DNA of 64,000 nucleotides from Acinetobacter lwoffii (GTDB taxonomy: Bacteria; Pseudomonadota; Gammaproteobacteria; Pseudomonadales; Moraxellaceae): contig NZ_CP059081.1 of the NCBI RefSeq assembly GCF_015602705.1, positions 629,702 to 693,701 on the forward strand, written 5' to 3'. The stretch's first letter is position 1. Each line of letters begins with the position of its first letter. The notes beneath the pieces were generated by a model that was given only the letters and a program-made list of their open reading frames with translations, did no database searches and was not told the origin of the DNA. The translations under genes and the position numbers were made by a program. Below, one piece after another: positions 34,871 to 43,605 of this stretch.

Positions 34871-37003
34871 TTAGTGGTGATGGCTAGCCGGTAATGGCGA
34901 ATCACAAGGGAATTTGCCTCCACACACCCGTACGGTTTCCATCATGCCCTGATCTTCATGGTCGAGGATATGGCAGTGCTGTACGAAGTCACCTTCAAAT
35001 TTCTTGTAATGGCTGCGCACAATATAGGTATAGTTTTGTTTTACAAAAAGCGTGTCCTTAAATTGTCCTTTCATGCCACGGTATTGCACATCATCCAGAA
35101 CTGGATTCACCGGATCTTCTGGGGCTACTGACTCACTGACATCCTTACCTTGAGGATTCAAAATTTTAACAATCTGGAACGGGTTAACATGAATATGGAA
35201 CGGATGACCACCAAAACCAGCGCTGGTCAGTTCCCATTCATCAGTCTGTCCAACTTGTAACTGACGGACATATTCGCCATCTACTGAACCATCTCCATCA
35301 AAGAAATCTCCAAAACTCAGTGTATCTCCATCTTTTTTATGCCGGAAGCCAAATTTGAATATGCCAGTTCTAGGGTCGGGGCCGAGCGAAAAAGCACTAT
35401 ATTGTTTTGGTCGGGCAGCAACTACTTTATCAATTTCCGGTGTCATCAGTGATGGATGATCACTAAACGCAGAAAGATTAAGCTGAGATAACTGGGTCTG
35501 AATGTCTTTGCTTAAACCAATTTTTTGTGCCCGATCTTTCAGGAACTGGGCAGCAGTCTGAGGCTTGGTCTTGGCTGCTTTTACATTGACCCATCCCAGC
35601 AGTTGGGCATTGAACCGATGATTTGGAGCAATTTGAGGACCTATATTCGGTAATGGCGCGTTAATTTCATCATCGATATTCAATTTGGTGTCAAAAATGC
35701 AGTATCTATTGGTGGTCGGAAAAGCAACCATTGCATCATGACGATAGCCTGGATGGAACACGGACAGGGTTCTGGTCTGTACATGATTCATGGTTAAGCC
35801 ATCTTGCGCGATGGTATGCACATTCAGGCTATTCAGCTTGTCAAATTCAGCTTTCTTGTCTGCCTCCTGATAGGCTGAACAGGCTTTAATGGTTTGCTCT
35901 GCAGTAAACTTACTGGAGTCAGGAATTTCCTTTATGATTAAACCAATGGTATCGCGTACACCACCATGAATCATGCGCCAGCGGTTAAATACATTCTGTT
36001 CAGCCTTCATTTCTCCCACAATTTTACCGTTGATAGACGTGTAGTAATTCTGGTTGGTCCAGAAGCCACCAATAGACAGGTCATTATAATTTTCCAGCAT
36101 GCCTATACCTACACCTTCACAGTTATTGGGAACAGCGAATGTGATATTAGGATCGGGATTGCTACAGCGATATTGGATTTGCTGGAACAACAGGATGTTT
36201 TCGTTCGGGTAACTGTTTTTTTCTTTCCATAGAATATCCATATCTCCAGTTAAGGTGACTTTGCCATTTTTGACTTTTGGTACTCTTGAGCCTTCAACAA
36301 TCAATGGGCCTGCCATGCCATTCGACACCTGAAGAGCAGTTGAGCCATGCAGATGGGCATGATACCAGTAAGTCCCTGCAGGATGATTCGGTTCCATTTT
36401 GAACTGATAATCAAATTTTTCCTGAGGTTTGAATTTCAGGAAAACATTATCACTATTGCCTTGAGGACTGACCCAGAAGCCATGGGTATGCAGGTTGGTA
36501 GTATTAAAGCAGTGTGGTTCATTTACATTCTCAACATGAGTTGGACAGGTTGTTTCTGACTCGGGTGGCAGCTGGTTATTCAGGTTAAGCGCCATGGTTT
36601 CACCCTGTTTGACCCGAATCTGTGGTCCGACCAGCTGATCCTCGACATATTCACCAGTTTTTTTCTTATCAAATAAACTCGGTTTGGTTAAATAGCCTCT
36701 CAGCAGCACCTGATCCCATAAGCCGTTTCTGGGGTTATAGAGTTTGCTGGTTTTATAGGCCACGATCAGCTCATATTTGCCTTTGGCACTTTTCGGTAAC
36801 AGAGGTGGGTTGCTTATCAAGCTGTCTGATGTGGTCGGAACGGGATGTGAGGGTTTGGGTGAAGGTGTGGGGTGTGAGGGATGAGAGGGTTGGGACGGAT
36901 TAGAGGGATTTGACGGTGGTGATGGATTTTTTGTTCCATCCCAACCGCGAGCTAAGAGCGTCAAAATGGCGGCTATAGCTCCGAATATTGCGATTTTCAA
37001 CAT
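34871..37003 (-). CDS. Multicopper oxidase with Pro/Ser-rich N-terminal linker
   Basis: A 710-residue protein. The four copper motifs are present: N-L-H-T-H-G-F-W and Y-W-Y-H-A-H-L-H-G in the first cupredoxin domain, and H-P-F-H-I-H and H-C-H-I-L-D-H-E-D-Q-G-M-M in the last, giving the type 1 site and the trinuclear cluster. A signal-anchor-like helix of about 18 residues is at the start, so it is exported or held at the membrane. Next comes a low-complexity region of about 30 residues built of a short P-S-N-P-S / P-S-H-P repeat. Family members (CopA, laccases) oxidise Cu(I) or phenols; no copper efflux gene is adjacent. A perfect CRP-type box lies upstream of the start. Confidence 0.88.
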   Translation of the reverse strand: MLKIAIFGAIAAILTLLARGWDGTKNPSPPSNPSNPSQPSHPSHPTPSPKPSHPVPTTSDSLISNPPLLPKSAKGKYELIVAYKTSKLYNPRNGLWDQVLLRGYLTKPSLFDKKKTGEYVEDQLVGPQIRVKQGETMALNLNNQLPPESETTCPTHVENVNEPHCFNTTNLHTHGFWVSPQGNSDNVFLKFKPQEKFDYQFKMEPNHPAGTYWYHAHLHGSTALQVSNGMAGPLIVEGSRVPKVKNGKVTLTGDMDILWKEKNSYPNENILLFQQIQYRCSNPDPNITFAVPNNCEGVGIGMLENYNDLSIGGFWTNQNYYTSINGKIVGEMKAEQNVFNRWRMIHGGVRDTIGLIIKEIPDSSKFTAEQTIKACSAYQEADKKAEFDKLNSLNVHTIAQDGLTMNHVQTRTLSVFHPGYRHDAMVAFPTTNRYCIFDTKLNIDDEINAPLPNIGPQIAPNHRFNAQLLGWVNVKAAKTKPQTAAQFLKDRAQKIGLSKDIQTQLSQLNLSAFSDHPSLMTPEIDKVVAARPKQYSAFSLGPDPRTGIFKFGFRHKKDGDTLSFGDFFDGDGSVDGEYVRQLQVGQTDEWELTSAGFGGHPFHIHVNPFQIVKILNPQGKDVSESVAPEDPVNPVLDDVQYRGMKGQFKDTLFVKQNYTYIVRSHYKKFEGDFVQHCHILDHEDQGMMETVRVCGGKFPCDSPLPASHHH

Positions 37004-37053
37004 TTCAGTTCTGCCTGTTATGGTTATTGTTTTAATGTGAGGATTGTGGAGAG

Positions 37054-37069
37054 TGTGACATGCGTCACA
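37054..37069 (-). promoter_or_regulatory. CRP/Vfr-type operator upstream of the multicopper oxidase gene
   Basis: TGTGA-N6-TCACA, a perfect match to the core CRP consensus, within an extended inverted repeat AGTGTGAC-ATGC-GTCACACT. It is centred about 58 bases upstream of the start codon. Confidence 0.6.
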
Positions 37070-37071
37070 CT

Positions 37072-37517
37072 GAGCTTCTGATAGTTTTGGAAAATCTGCT
37101 ATCCTAAATTAGGGGATTGAAATTTTGCTAAATGCGGCGGCAGGACAGGCCTATGAAAACCAGTGAGACTATATTTTTTTATCTTTAGAAAAATGCAAAT
37201 AAAATTAATTATTTATTAATGATATTAGTGGTTTAGGGTAATAATCAAATAAAAATATAGAGAAATATTTTGCAACATAAGACTAAAGAATAAGGCGAAT
37301 TATTCAGATTTTTTTAGCAAAAGACCGCTTTAAAGCAAAAATTCTAAAGTCTATGTAACAAATTTTTGCGAAAATACCGATTTTTATAATTAAGTATTTG
37401 AAAAATATAAAATTTGGGAAATGCTATTTGTGCAGCGTACAATGCTGCTATTACAAAAGTAACTCATCAATATCTATTGATGAATAAAAATAGAGATAAA
37501 CGAGGGCAGGCAAGCTT
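37072..37517. other. AT-rich intergenic region before acnD
   Basis: About 450 bases, mostly A and T after about 37160. It probably holds the acnD promoter. I find no open frame or RNA gene that I can support. Confidence 0.55.
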
Positions 37518-40136
37518 ATGAACAACAACTACCGTAAACCGCTGCAATCCACCCAGCTGGAATATTATGACGTGCGACAGGCCGTAGAAGATATTCAGCC
37601 AGGCGCATATGCCAAACTTCCTTATACTTCCAAAGTTTTGGCAGAGCAGTTGGTGCGTCGTTGTGATCCTGCCATTCTGGAACAGTCTTTACGTCAGCTG
37701 ATTGAGCGAAAACAAGAACATGATTTTCCTTGGTATCCGGCACGTGTAGTGTGTCATGACATCTTGGGGCAAACGGCACTGGTTGACCTTGCCGGTTTAC
37801 GTGATGCGATTGCCGATCAGGGCGGTGACCCCTCTAAAGTCAATCCGGTAGTTCCAACCCAGTTAATCGTCGACCATTCACTGGCGGTTGAATTTGGTGG
37901 TTTTGATCCGGATGCCTTTGAGAAAAACCGTGCCATTGAAGACCGTCGTAACGAAGACCGTTTCCATTTTATTGAATGGACCAAGACCGCGTTTGAGAAT
38001 GTTGATGTGATTCCGGCGGGCAACGGCATCATGCACCAGATCAACTTGGAGAAAATGTCTCCGGTGATTCAGAACCGTGATGGTCTGGCATTCCCGGACA
38101 CCTGTGTCGGTACAGATTCGCATACGCCTCATACAGATGCATTGGGCGTGATCTCGATTGGTGTTGGCGGCTTGGAAGCCGAAAACGTGATGCTGGGCCG
38201 AGCATCGTGGATGCGTCTGCCGGATATTATTGGTGTGGAATTGGTCGGTCAGCGCAAGCCAGGCATTACAGCAACGGATATCGTCTTGGCATTAACCGAA
38301 TTCCTGCGTAAAGAACGTGTGGTTGGTGCATATTTAGAATTCTTTGGTGAGGGTGCTGACAGTATGTCGGTAGGTGATCGTGCCACGATTTCTAACATGA
38401 CCCCTGAATATGGCGCAACGGCTGCGATGTTCTATATCGATCAGAACACGATTGATTATCTGACCTTGACCGGCCGTGAGCCTGAGCAAGTCAAACTGGT
38501 CGAAACTTATGCCAAAGAGATCGGGCTTTGGGCATCGGATATGACCCAAGCAGAATATCCACGTGTATTGCGTTTCGATTTATCGACTGTGACACGTAAT
38601 ATTGCAGGGCCATCAAATCCACATGCACGTGTCTCGACATCTGACCTGAAAGAAAAAGGCATTGCCGGTAATTTAGAAGCAGCTCGCGCGCAAGAAGCAG
38701 AAGGCTTGATGCCAGATGGTGCGGTGATTATCGCGGCGATTACGTCTTGTACCAATACCTCCAATCCACGTAATACGGTGGCGGCAGGTTTGCTAGCACG
38801 TAAAGCCAATGAATTGGGCTTGGTGCGTAAACCTTGGGTGAAATCTTCTTTTGCACCGGGTTCTAAAGCGGCAGCACTTTACCTTGAAGAAGCAGGCGTA
38901 TTGCACGATCTGGAAAAATTGGGCTTTGGTATTGTGGCCTATGCATGCACGACCTGTAACGGCATGTCGGGTGCACTCGATCCAAAGATTCAACAGGAAA
39001 TTATTGACCGTGACCTGTATGCAACAGCGGTGCTTTCGGGCAACCGTAACTTCGATGGACGTATTCATCCTTATGCGAAGCAGGCTTTCTTGGCTTCACC
39101 ACCTTTAGTGGTGGCGTATGCAATTGCCGGTACGATTCGTTTTGATATCGAAAAAGATGCTTTAGGAAATGATAAAGACGGCAACCCGATTTATCTAAAA
39201 GATATCTGGCCATCGGATGAAGAAATTGATGCGCTGGTGAAAGTTGCTGTAAAACCAGAACAATTCAAAAAAATCTATATTCCGATGTTCGACTTGGGTG
39301 TGAATGAAAAGGCAACAAGTCCGCTGTATGACTGGCGTCCACAAAGTACGTATATTCGCCGTCCGCCGTATTGGGAAGGGGCTTTGGCTGCACCGCGTAC
39401 ATTGTCAAATATGCGCCCGCTGGCGATCTTGGGCGATAATATCACCACTGATCATTTATCACCATCGAATGCCATTGTGCTCGACAGTGCTTCAGGTGAA
39501 TACCTGAAAAAAATGGGTGTGCCTGAGGAAGACTTTAATTCTTATGCAACGCATCGCGGTGATCACCTCACGACGCAACGTGCGACTTTTGCCAACCCGA
39601 AACTGTTTAATGAAATGGTGGTGCGTTCTGACGGCACGATCAAGCAAGGTTCGAAAGCACGTGTGGAGCCTGAAGGTGAAGTGATGCGGATGTGGGAAGC
39701 GATTGAAATCTACATGAACCGTAAACAGCCGTTGATCATTATTGCCGGTAAGGATTATGGTCAGGGTTCCAGTCGTGACTGGGCAGCGAAAGGTGTGCGT
39801 CTGGCAGGTGTAGAAGCAATTGTCGCTGAAGGTTTTGAGCGTATTCACCGTACCAATCTAGTCGGTATGGGCGTGTTGCCGCTTGAGTTTAAGCCGGGTA
39901 CAGATCGTAAGACTTTAGGTCTTGATGGTACTGAGCTGTATAGCGTGATCGGTAATATCGCGCCACGTTCGACTTTAACTTTAGTAATTGAGCGTTCAAC
40001 CGATGATGGTAAGAACCAGATTATTGAAGTGCCAGTGACCTGTCGTCTAGATACAGAAGAAGAAGTGCATGTGTATGAAGCGGGTGGGGTATTGCAGCGC
40101 TTTGCACAGGATTTCTTGGAAGGGAATGTGGCTTGA
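37518..40136 (+). CDS. acnD: Aconitase family, AcnD-type 2-methylcitrate dehydratase
   Basis: An 872-residue aconitase. The [4Fe-4S] cysteines are seen as S-C-T-N-T and C-T-T-C-N-G near residues 413 and 480, and the swivel domain carries G-D-N-I-T-T-D-H-L-S-P and Y-G-Q-G-S-S-R-D-W-A-A-K-G. The N-terminus Y-R-K-P-L...Y-Y-D-V-R...G-A-Y-A-K-L-P-Y-T-S is that of AcnD, which dehydrates 2-methylcitrate in propionate breakdown together with PrpF, rather than the ~900-residue citrate-type AcnA. No prpB, prpC or prpF gene lies beside it. It ends at its own terminator. Confidence 0.85.
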   Translation: MNNNYRKPLQSTQLEYYDVRQAVEDIQPGAYAKLPYTSKVLAEQLVRRCDPAILEQSLRQLIERKQEHDFPWYPARVVCHDILGQTALVDLAGLRDAIADQGGDPSKVNPVVPTQLIVDHSLAVEFGGFDPDAFEKNRAIEDRRNEDRFHFIEWTKTAFENVDVIPAGNGIMHQINLEKMSPVIQNRDGLAFPDTCVGTDSHTPHTDALGVISIGVGGLEAENVMLGRASWMRLPDIIGVELVGQRKPGITATDIVLALTEFLRKERVVGAYLEFFGEGADSMSVGDRATISNMTPEYGATAAMFYIDQNTIDYLTLTGREPEQVKLVETYAKEIGLWASDMTQAEYPRVLRFDLSTVTRNIAGPSNPHARVSTSDLKEKGIAGNLEAARAQEAEGLMPDGAVIIAAITSCTNTSNPRNTVAAGLLARKANELGLVRKPWVKSSFAPGSKAAALYLEEAGVLHDLEKLGFGIVAYACTTCNGMSGALDPKIQQEIIDRDLYATAVLSGNRNFDGRIHPYAKQAFLASPPLVVAYAIAGTIRFDIEKDALGNDKDGNPIYLKDIWPSDEEIDALVKVAVKPEQFKKIYIPMFDLGVNEKATSPLYDWRPQSTYIRRPPYWEGALAAPRTLSNMRPLAILGDNITTDHLSPSNAIVLDSASGEYLKKMGVPEEDFNSYATHRGDHLTTQRATFANPKLFNEMVVRSDGTIKQGSKARVEPEGEVMRMWEAIEIYMNRKQPLIIIAGKDYGQGSSRDWAAKGVRLAGVEAIVAEGFERIHRTNLVGMGVLPLEFKPGTDRKTLGLDGTELYSVIGNIAPRSTLTLVIERSTDDGKNQIIEVPVTCRLDTEEEVHVYEAGGVLQRFAQDFLEGNVA

Positions 40137-40168
40137 TGATTTAAGCTTAAAGTAATTGATTTTGTTGT

Positions 40169-40201
40169 AAAAAAACCCTACTGTTCGGTAGGGTTTTTTT
40201 T
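40169..40201 (+). terminator. acnD terminator
   Basis: Stem AAAACCCTAC/GTAGGGTTTT with a 6-nt loop and T run of eight. The ATPase gene starts only 14 bases later. Confidence 0.92.
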
Positions 40202-40214
40202 AAAGAGAAATAAG

Positions 40215-41674
40215 TTGAAATTACCATTTTATGATGAAAAATTATTTGGAAATTTAGCGGGTGAGGATGAAGATTTAGATGTGCTTAAATCTTCATTTTA
40301 TGAGCATGAAATGTTTAATAAATTTTACGAAGAAGATCGTAAGTTATCAATTGTTAGTGCTAGAAAAGGAATGGGGAAATCTGCACTTCTAAAATTTCTT
40401 GTTGCCAAATTAAAGAGTGAAGAAAAATATAATAATCCGTTAATTATATATGTAAAAGGAAATGATTTATTAGAGTTAGGGGATTTCAATGGAAAAGACC
40501 ATTCGTATTTGGAAAATTATTGGAAGAAAGTGATTTGTAAAAAAATCATGATAACTCTAGGAGCAAACATAGGGATTGCTCTTAGTAGTGATGATATGAC
40601 ATTAGTTGAAATGGCAGAACTTGATGGGTATAAAAGTAAGAATTTTGTAGGAGGACTACTTTCAAGATTTAAAAGTAAGATTCCAAAATTAGATATTGAG
40701 ATAACACAAAATTTTCCTGAAAACTTTAATTCAACTTTAGAAAGATATTTTACTGAACATGCAGATCAAACAGTTTGGATATTGGTCGATGATATAGACT
40801 CAAAATTTAAAAATAATGAAGATTATCAAAATCGAGTAGGATCTTTTTTTAGTGCTATTAGATCATTAGCATTTGACTTTAAGAATTTACGAGTAAGAGC
40901 AACAGTACGTAGTGATGTGTGGGCGTGCCTAAGACATCTAGAAGATTTAGATAAGATTGATCAATATATTATTGAAATATTTTGGAATACTAAATTAATG
41001 AGGTATATTTTAGCAAAAAAATACTTAGTTATATTCAAAGATTCAATCCAACTTCTAGAGAAGCTAAATTAAAAGTTGAGCGTGATTATAATCAATTAAT
41101 TGAGTTGGTTTTTGATAGTCCTATATATTGGAATGAAAAAAGTAATGCGCATATCTTTGATGCAATTAATGGCTTTTCTAATAAGAGACCAAGATGGATG
41201 CTTCAATTATGTCAGCTATCGGGTGAAAAAGCTTATAATGAAAGTAAGTTAAATAAAAAAGTTAAATTAGATCATTTTCAATATGCGCTGGAAGCTTTTG
41301 GAAGAAAAAGAAAGGATGACTTAATTAAAGAACACTCTCATCAATTTGAAGAGCTAAGCCAATTGATAGATGCTTTTAGGGCTATGGATAAGGAGTTTAA
41401 TTATTCGTATGTTATACAAGTAATTGAAAGAAAATATATTAAGGGAAGAGAAAAATCAGACATTCCTAAAATTGATGGGGTTGTTTATACACATCCTGAA
41501 GAGTTAGCTGATTTTCTTTATAAAATTGGTATATTCTCTAGAATTCATGATGATCGTATAAAATTCACCCATTTTGTGGATGATCCAGATTTATTTAGAT
41601 CAATAGAGAATCAAGATGATGAGATTAACTGGTCAATACACTTAGCTTATAGGGATTTTTTAAAGATCAGATAA
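40215..41674 (+). pseudogene. Sll1717-like P-loop ATPase, split by a -1 frameshift (possibly programmed)
   Basis: Two frames make one protein. The first (40215-41072, TTG start behind AGAGAAATAAG) has K-L-F-G-N-L-A-G-E-D-E-D, Walker A A-R-K-G-M-G-K-S-A-L near residue 50 and Walker B V-W-I-L-V-D-D-I-D near residue 190; this is the layout of the Sll1717-like P-loop ATPases, of unknown role. The first frame continues past the break and stops at 41072. The -1 frame is open from there through Y-I-Q-R-F-N-P-T-S-R-E-A to 41674 and carries the C-terminal helical half. The switch falls on a run of seven A at 41015-41021. Either a homopolymer deletion or a programmed shift would explain it. The gene is far more AT-rich than acnD, a sign of transfer. 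Confidence 0.75.
41000..41021 (+). other. Candidate -1 frameshift site (A_AAA_AAA with upstream Shine-Dalgarno)
   Basis: In the zero frame the codons are gcA AAA AAA, so the seven A (41015-41021) form the canonical X_XXY_YYZ slippery heptamer. GAGGT at 41000-41004, complementary to 16S rRNA, stands 10 bases upstream, the spacing used in E. coli dnaX. No strong hairpin is seen in the 10 bases after the heptamer. Confidence 0.45.
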
Positions 41675-41735
41675 TTAATGCAATTATAAAATTTAACTTC
41701 GCCCAAATGCCATCATCATTTACAAAAATGGACAA

Positions 41736-41763
41736 TAGACATTCATCACCAGAGGGTTATACT
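41736..41763 (+). promoter_or_regulatory. Promoter of the zinc-ribbon protein gene
   Basis: TAGACA (-35, 41736-41741) and TATACT (-10, 41758-41763) stand 16 bases apart, 34 bases before the ATG. Confidence 0.6.
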
Positions 41764-41797
41764 AGACAGACCATTTCTAAAACCATGGAGAACAAAG

Positions 41798-41941
41798 ATG
41801 GTTACTGCTGGCGAAAAACCCGGAACAGGCTTCTATTTTTGTGTTCAATGCGGACACCGCACCTACTTAGAAATTGGTACTGATCGTTTACCACCGTGTA
41901 CCAAATGCCAAGGCAATCAATTTAACAATAAGAATGCCTAA
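41798..41941 (+). CDS. 47-residue zinc-ribbon protein
   Basis: A short gene with a good promoter, a GGAG element eight bases before the ATG, and a terminator. The product starts M-V-T-A-G-E-K-P-G-T-G-F-Y-F and has two cysteine pairs, C-V-Q-C-G-H and C-T-K-C-Q, with L-P-P before the second pair. This fits the zinc-ribbon C-terminal domain of the DUF1451/YjbI-like small proteins (K-P-G-x-G...C-x-x-C-G...L-P-P-C). It would bind one Zn2+. The function is unknown. Confidence 0.85.
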   Translation: MVTAGEKPGTGFYFCVQCGHRTYLEIGTDRLPPCTKCQGNQFNNKNA

Positions 41942-41978
41942 GCAAAACAACTCAAACAGTTATCCTCTGTTTTGAACG

Positions 41979-42006
41979 AAAGCCCTATTACTCAATAGGG
42001 CTTTTT
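41979..42006 (+). terminator. Terminator of the zinc-ribbon gene
   Basis: Stem AAAGCCCTATT/AATAGGGCTTT with a 4-nt loop and T run. Confidence 0.9.
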
Positions 42007-42087
42007 GCTATCTAAACTTCGCTATTTATGATTTAAATTTGTTTGAAAATTGATCAATAAAACCCCATCTAAAACCCTGGATTCATC

Positions 42088-42327
42088 GTGTTTAGGGCAG
42101 CTCAATTGCAACATTATCTTGATCTTAATCATGACTCAGGTGTTGCCAATTACGAGATTGGTAACGAGTTTATTCGAGTTCAATTTAAGAAAACCTCGAA
42201 AGTTTATACTTATAGCTATAGCAGTGCCGGTTATCAGCATGTCGAAAACATGAAACAGCTTGCTCAATATGGCGATGGCCTGAATGCCTATATCAATCAT
42301 CATACCCAACAGCTATTTGTACGATAA
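42088..42327 (+). CDS. Small KTSC-like domain protein
   Basis: A 79-residue protein from a GTG. It has Y-E-I-G-N-E-F-I-R-V-Q-F-K-K-T-S-K-V-Y-T-Y followed by S-A-G, and ends with a G-D-G-L-N-A-Y-I-N segment, resembling the short KTSC-type domain (beta strands ending in an aromatic repeat, then an amphipathic helix). No signal peptide or membrane helix. The role of the family is not known to me. It is downstream of the zinc-ribbon terminator, so it needs a promoter of its own in 42010-42085. Confidence 0.65.
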   Translation: MFRAAQLQHYLDLNHDSGVANYEIGNEFIRVQFKKTSKVYTYSYSSAGYQHVENMKQLAQYGDGLNAYINHHTQQLFVR

Positions 42328-42440
42328 AACTGGTCTGCTTCTTGCTTCAGTGAAAGTCCTAGAAGGCAAATATTTTCTAAAGGATAAATATCTGCCTAGA
42401 AATAGTGCAAGTGCGTATATTAAAAAGAGGGCTATCATCT

Positions 42441-42704
42441 ATGGATATTCAACAGCACGCACCAGAGTTAGGAAAATTAGATAAAAAAGCCCATTTCTAT
42501 TCTGCATGGCCACTGATCCTGATTCTTTTTGGGGGCGCGATTGGCTCGGTTTACGCTGTGATCGCCTATCTACTTAACCTGAAAATTTATAGTTCTGAGC
42601 TGACCAGACTCAACAAGGTCTTAGCCAATCTTTTGTGCGGGATGTCCGCGATCAGTGCCTGGTGGTTTAGTGCGCAATGGATTCAGGGAACATTCTTTCA
42701 ATAA
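42441..42704 (+). CDS. Small two-helix membrane protein
   Basis: The ATG at 42441 has a GAGGG element nine bases before it and gives 87 residues; the earlier in-frame start at 42405 has none. After a polar N-terminus there are two hydrophobic stretches, W-P-L-I-L-I-L-F-G-G-A-I-G-S-V-Y near residue 27 and a second with G-M-S-A-I-S-A-W-W-F, so both ends should face the same side. No family is recognised. Confidence 0.65.
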   Translation: MDIQQHAPELGKLDKKAHFYSAWPLILILFGGAIGSVYAVIAYLLNLKIYSSELTRLNKVLANLLCGMSAISAWWFSAQWIQGTFFQ

Positions 42705-42892
42705 AACAGCAATCCTGTCCTGATTATAAATTGCAATAAATTCTAATTTTGGCGAATAAAAAAGCATAAAAAATTGGAAATGGAATTTATTTCTCTATGT
42801 TGAGGTTAATGGTGAAATAAATTTTCAGATTTAATGAAAATTAAAAAAACATAGGAAATTAATCCCGTCCATCTTTGCCTAATATAGCTTTC

Positions 42893-43076
42893 AAGGGTGT
42901 GATGGGATCGGAAAGAGTAGCATGCTGTGAGCGGCGCAAAACGCGAGTGCAGTACGAACCCAAAAGGTCTCGATTCGGCTTAGGACGCTATAGACCAAAA
43001 GTTTATAGGCTATAAGATCAGGTCTTACAAAGAATGATAGTTGAAGTAAACCATTGCGAGTTTTCCCAACACCCTA
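42893..43076 (+). ncRNA. ssrS: Structured RNA candidate of ~184 nt, possibly 6S RNA
   Basis: In a 530-base gap with no open frame, the ends pair: AGGGTGT (42894) with ACACCCT (43069) and GGGA with TCCC, enclosing ~160 bases. Inside are an imperfect hairpin GTAGC-..-GCG-..-CGC-..-GTAC at 42928-42966 and GGTCT/AGACC at about 42970-43002. TAATAT or TATAGC sequences sit 5-10 bases before the 5' end as a -10. Size, closing stem and large central loops fit 6S RNA (184 nt in E. coli), but I cannot see diagnostic conserved bases, and the strand is inferred from the promoter. tmRNA, RNase P and SRP RNA motifs are absent. Confidence 0.4.
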
Positions 43077-43234
43077 AAAAATTCTCCAGCAATATACGTA
43101 GAATTAAAAATTAAAATAAATATAAATCATAAATTTAAGAAAACTATTTATCCAAGCAGGATACAAATCCATCCTTCATTTATCAGCATGATCTGTTATT
43201 TTAAAAACATCAGCTGCCCCCTAGGGGAATCCTC

Positions 43235-43483
43235 ATGAATCTCGATATCTGGTGTCGTTTTTTACTGTTTTGCACACTCATCAATTATGTCATTCTCATG
43301 ATCTGGTTCGTGGTCTATGTCTTTGCCCGAAACTGGATGAAGCAGGTGCATGGAAAATGGTTTCGGCTGTCAGATACCAGTTTTGATGTGATTCATTATT
43401 CGGGTATGGCGGTGTATAAAATTGGCATTCTGCTGTTTAACCTGACACCGTTAATTGCAATCTATCTGATGAGTCAAGGCTAA
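43235..43483 (+). CDS. DUF6868-like small membrane protein
   Basis: An 82-residue protein with two hydrophobic helices. It starts with a helix F-L-L-F-C-T-L-I-N-Y-V-I-L-M-I-W, then F-A-R-N-W-M-K-Q-V-H-G-K-W-F-R-L-S and F-D-V-I-H-Y-S-G-M-A-V-Y-K-I-G-I, which is the pattern of the DUF6868 family. The conserved H-G-K/R-W-F-R-L segment lies between the helices on the cytoplasmic side. No function is known. Confidence 0.75.
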   Translation: MNLDIWCRFLLFCTLINYVILMIWFVVYVFARNWMKQVHGKWFRLSDTSFDVIHYSGMAVYKIGILLFNLTPLIAIYLMSQG

Positions 43484-43605
43484 GTGCGGTGTTGTGATTA
43501 AATCTTCGAGTGATAAAAATAAGATCGAATTAGTATCATTTTATCGCTACTTGATAGCGTGGCAGGATCAATAAGAACGAAAAAAGATTTCAAAGGAGTT
43601 GAAGG

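Noticed and set aside
41105..41674. Separate protein gene starting at a TTG
   Set aside because: The same frame is open upstream and continues the ATPase domain after a -1 shift, so it is the second half of one gene.
42284..42484. 66-codon open frame overlapping two small genes
   Set aside because: It overlaps both the KTSC-like gene and the two-helix protein start in another frame.
42893..43076. tmRNA, RNase P or SRP RNA
   Set aside because: None of their conserved core sequences was seen; only the 6S-like size and closing stem fit.
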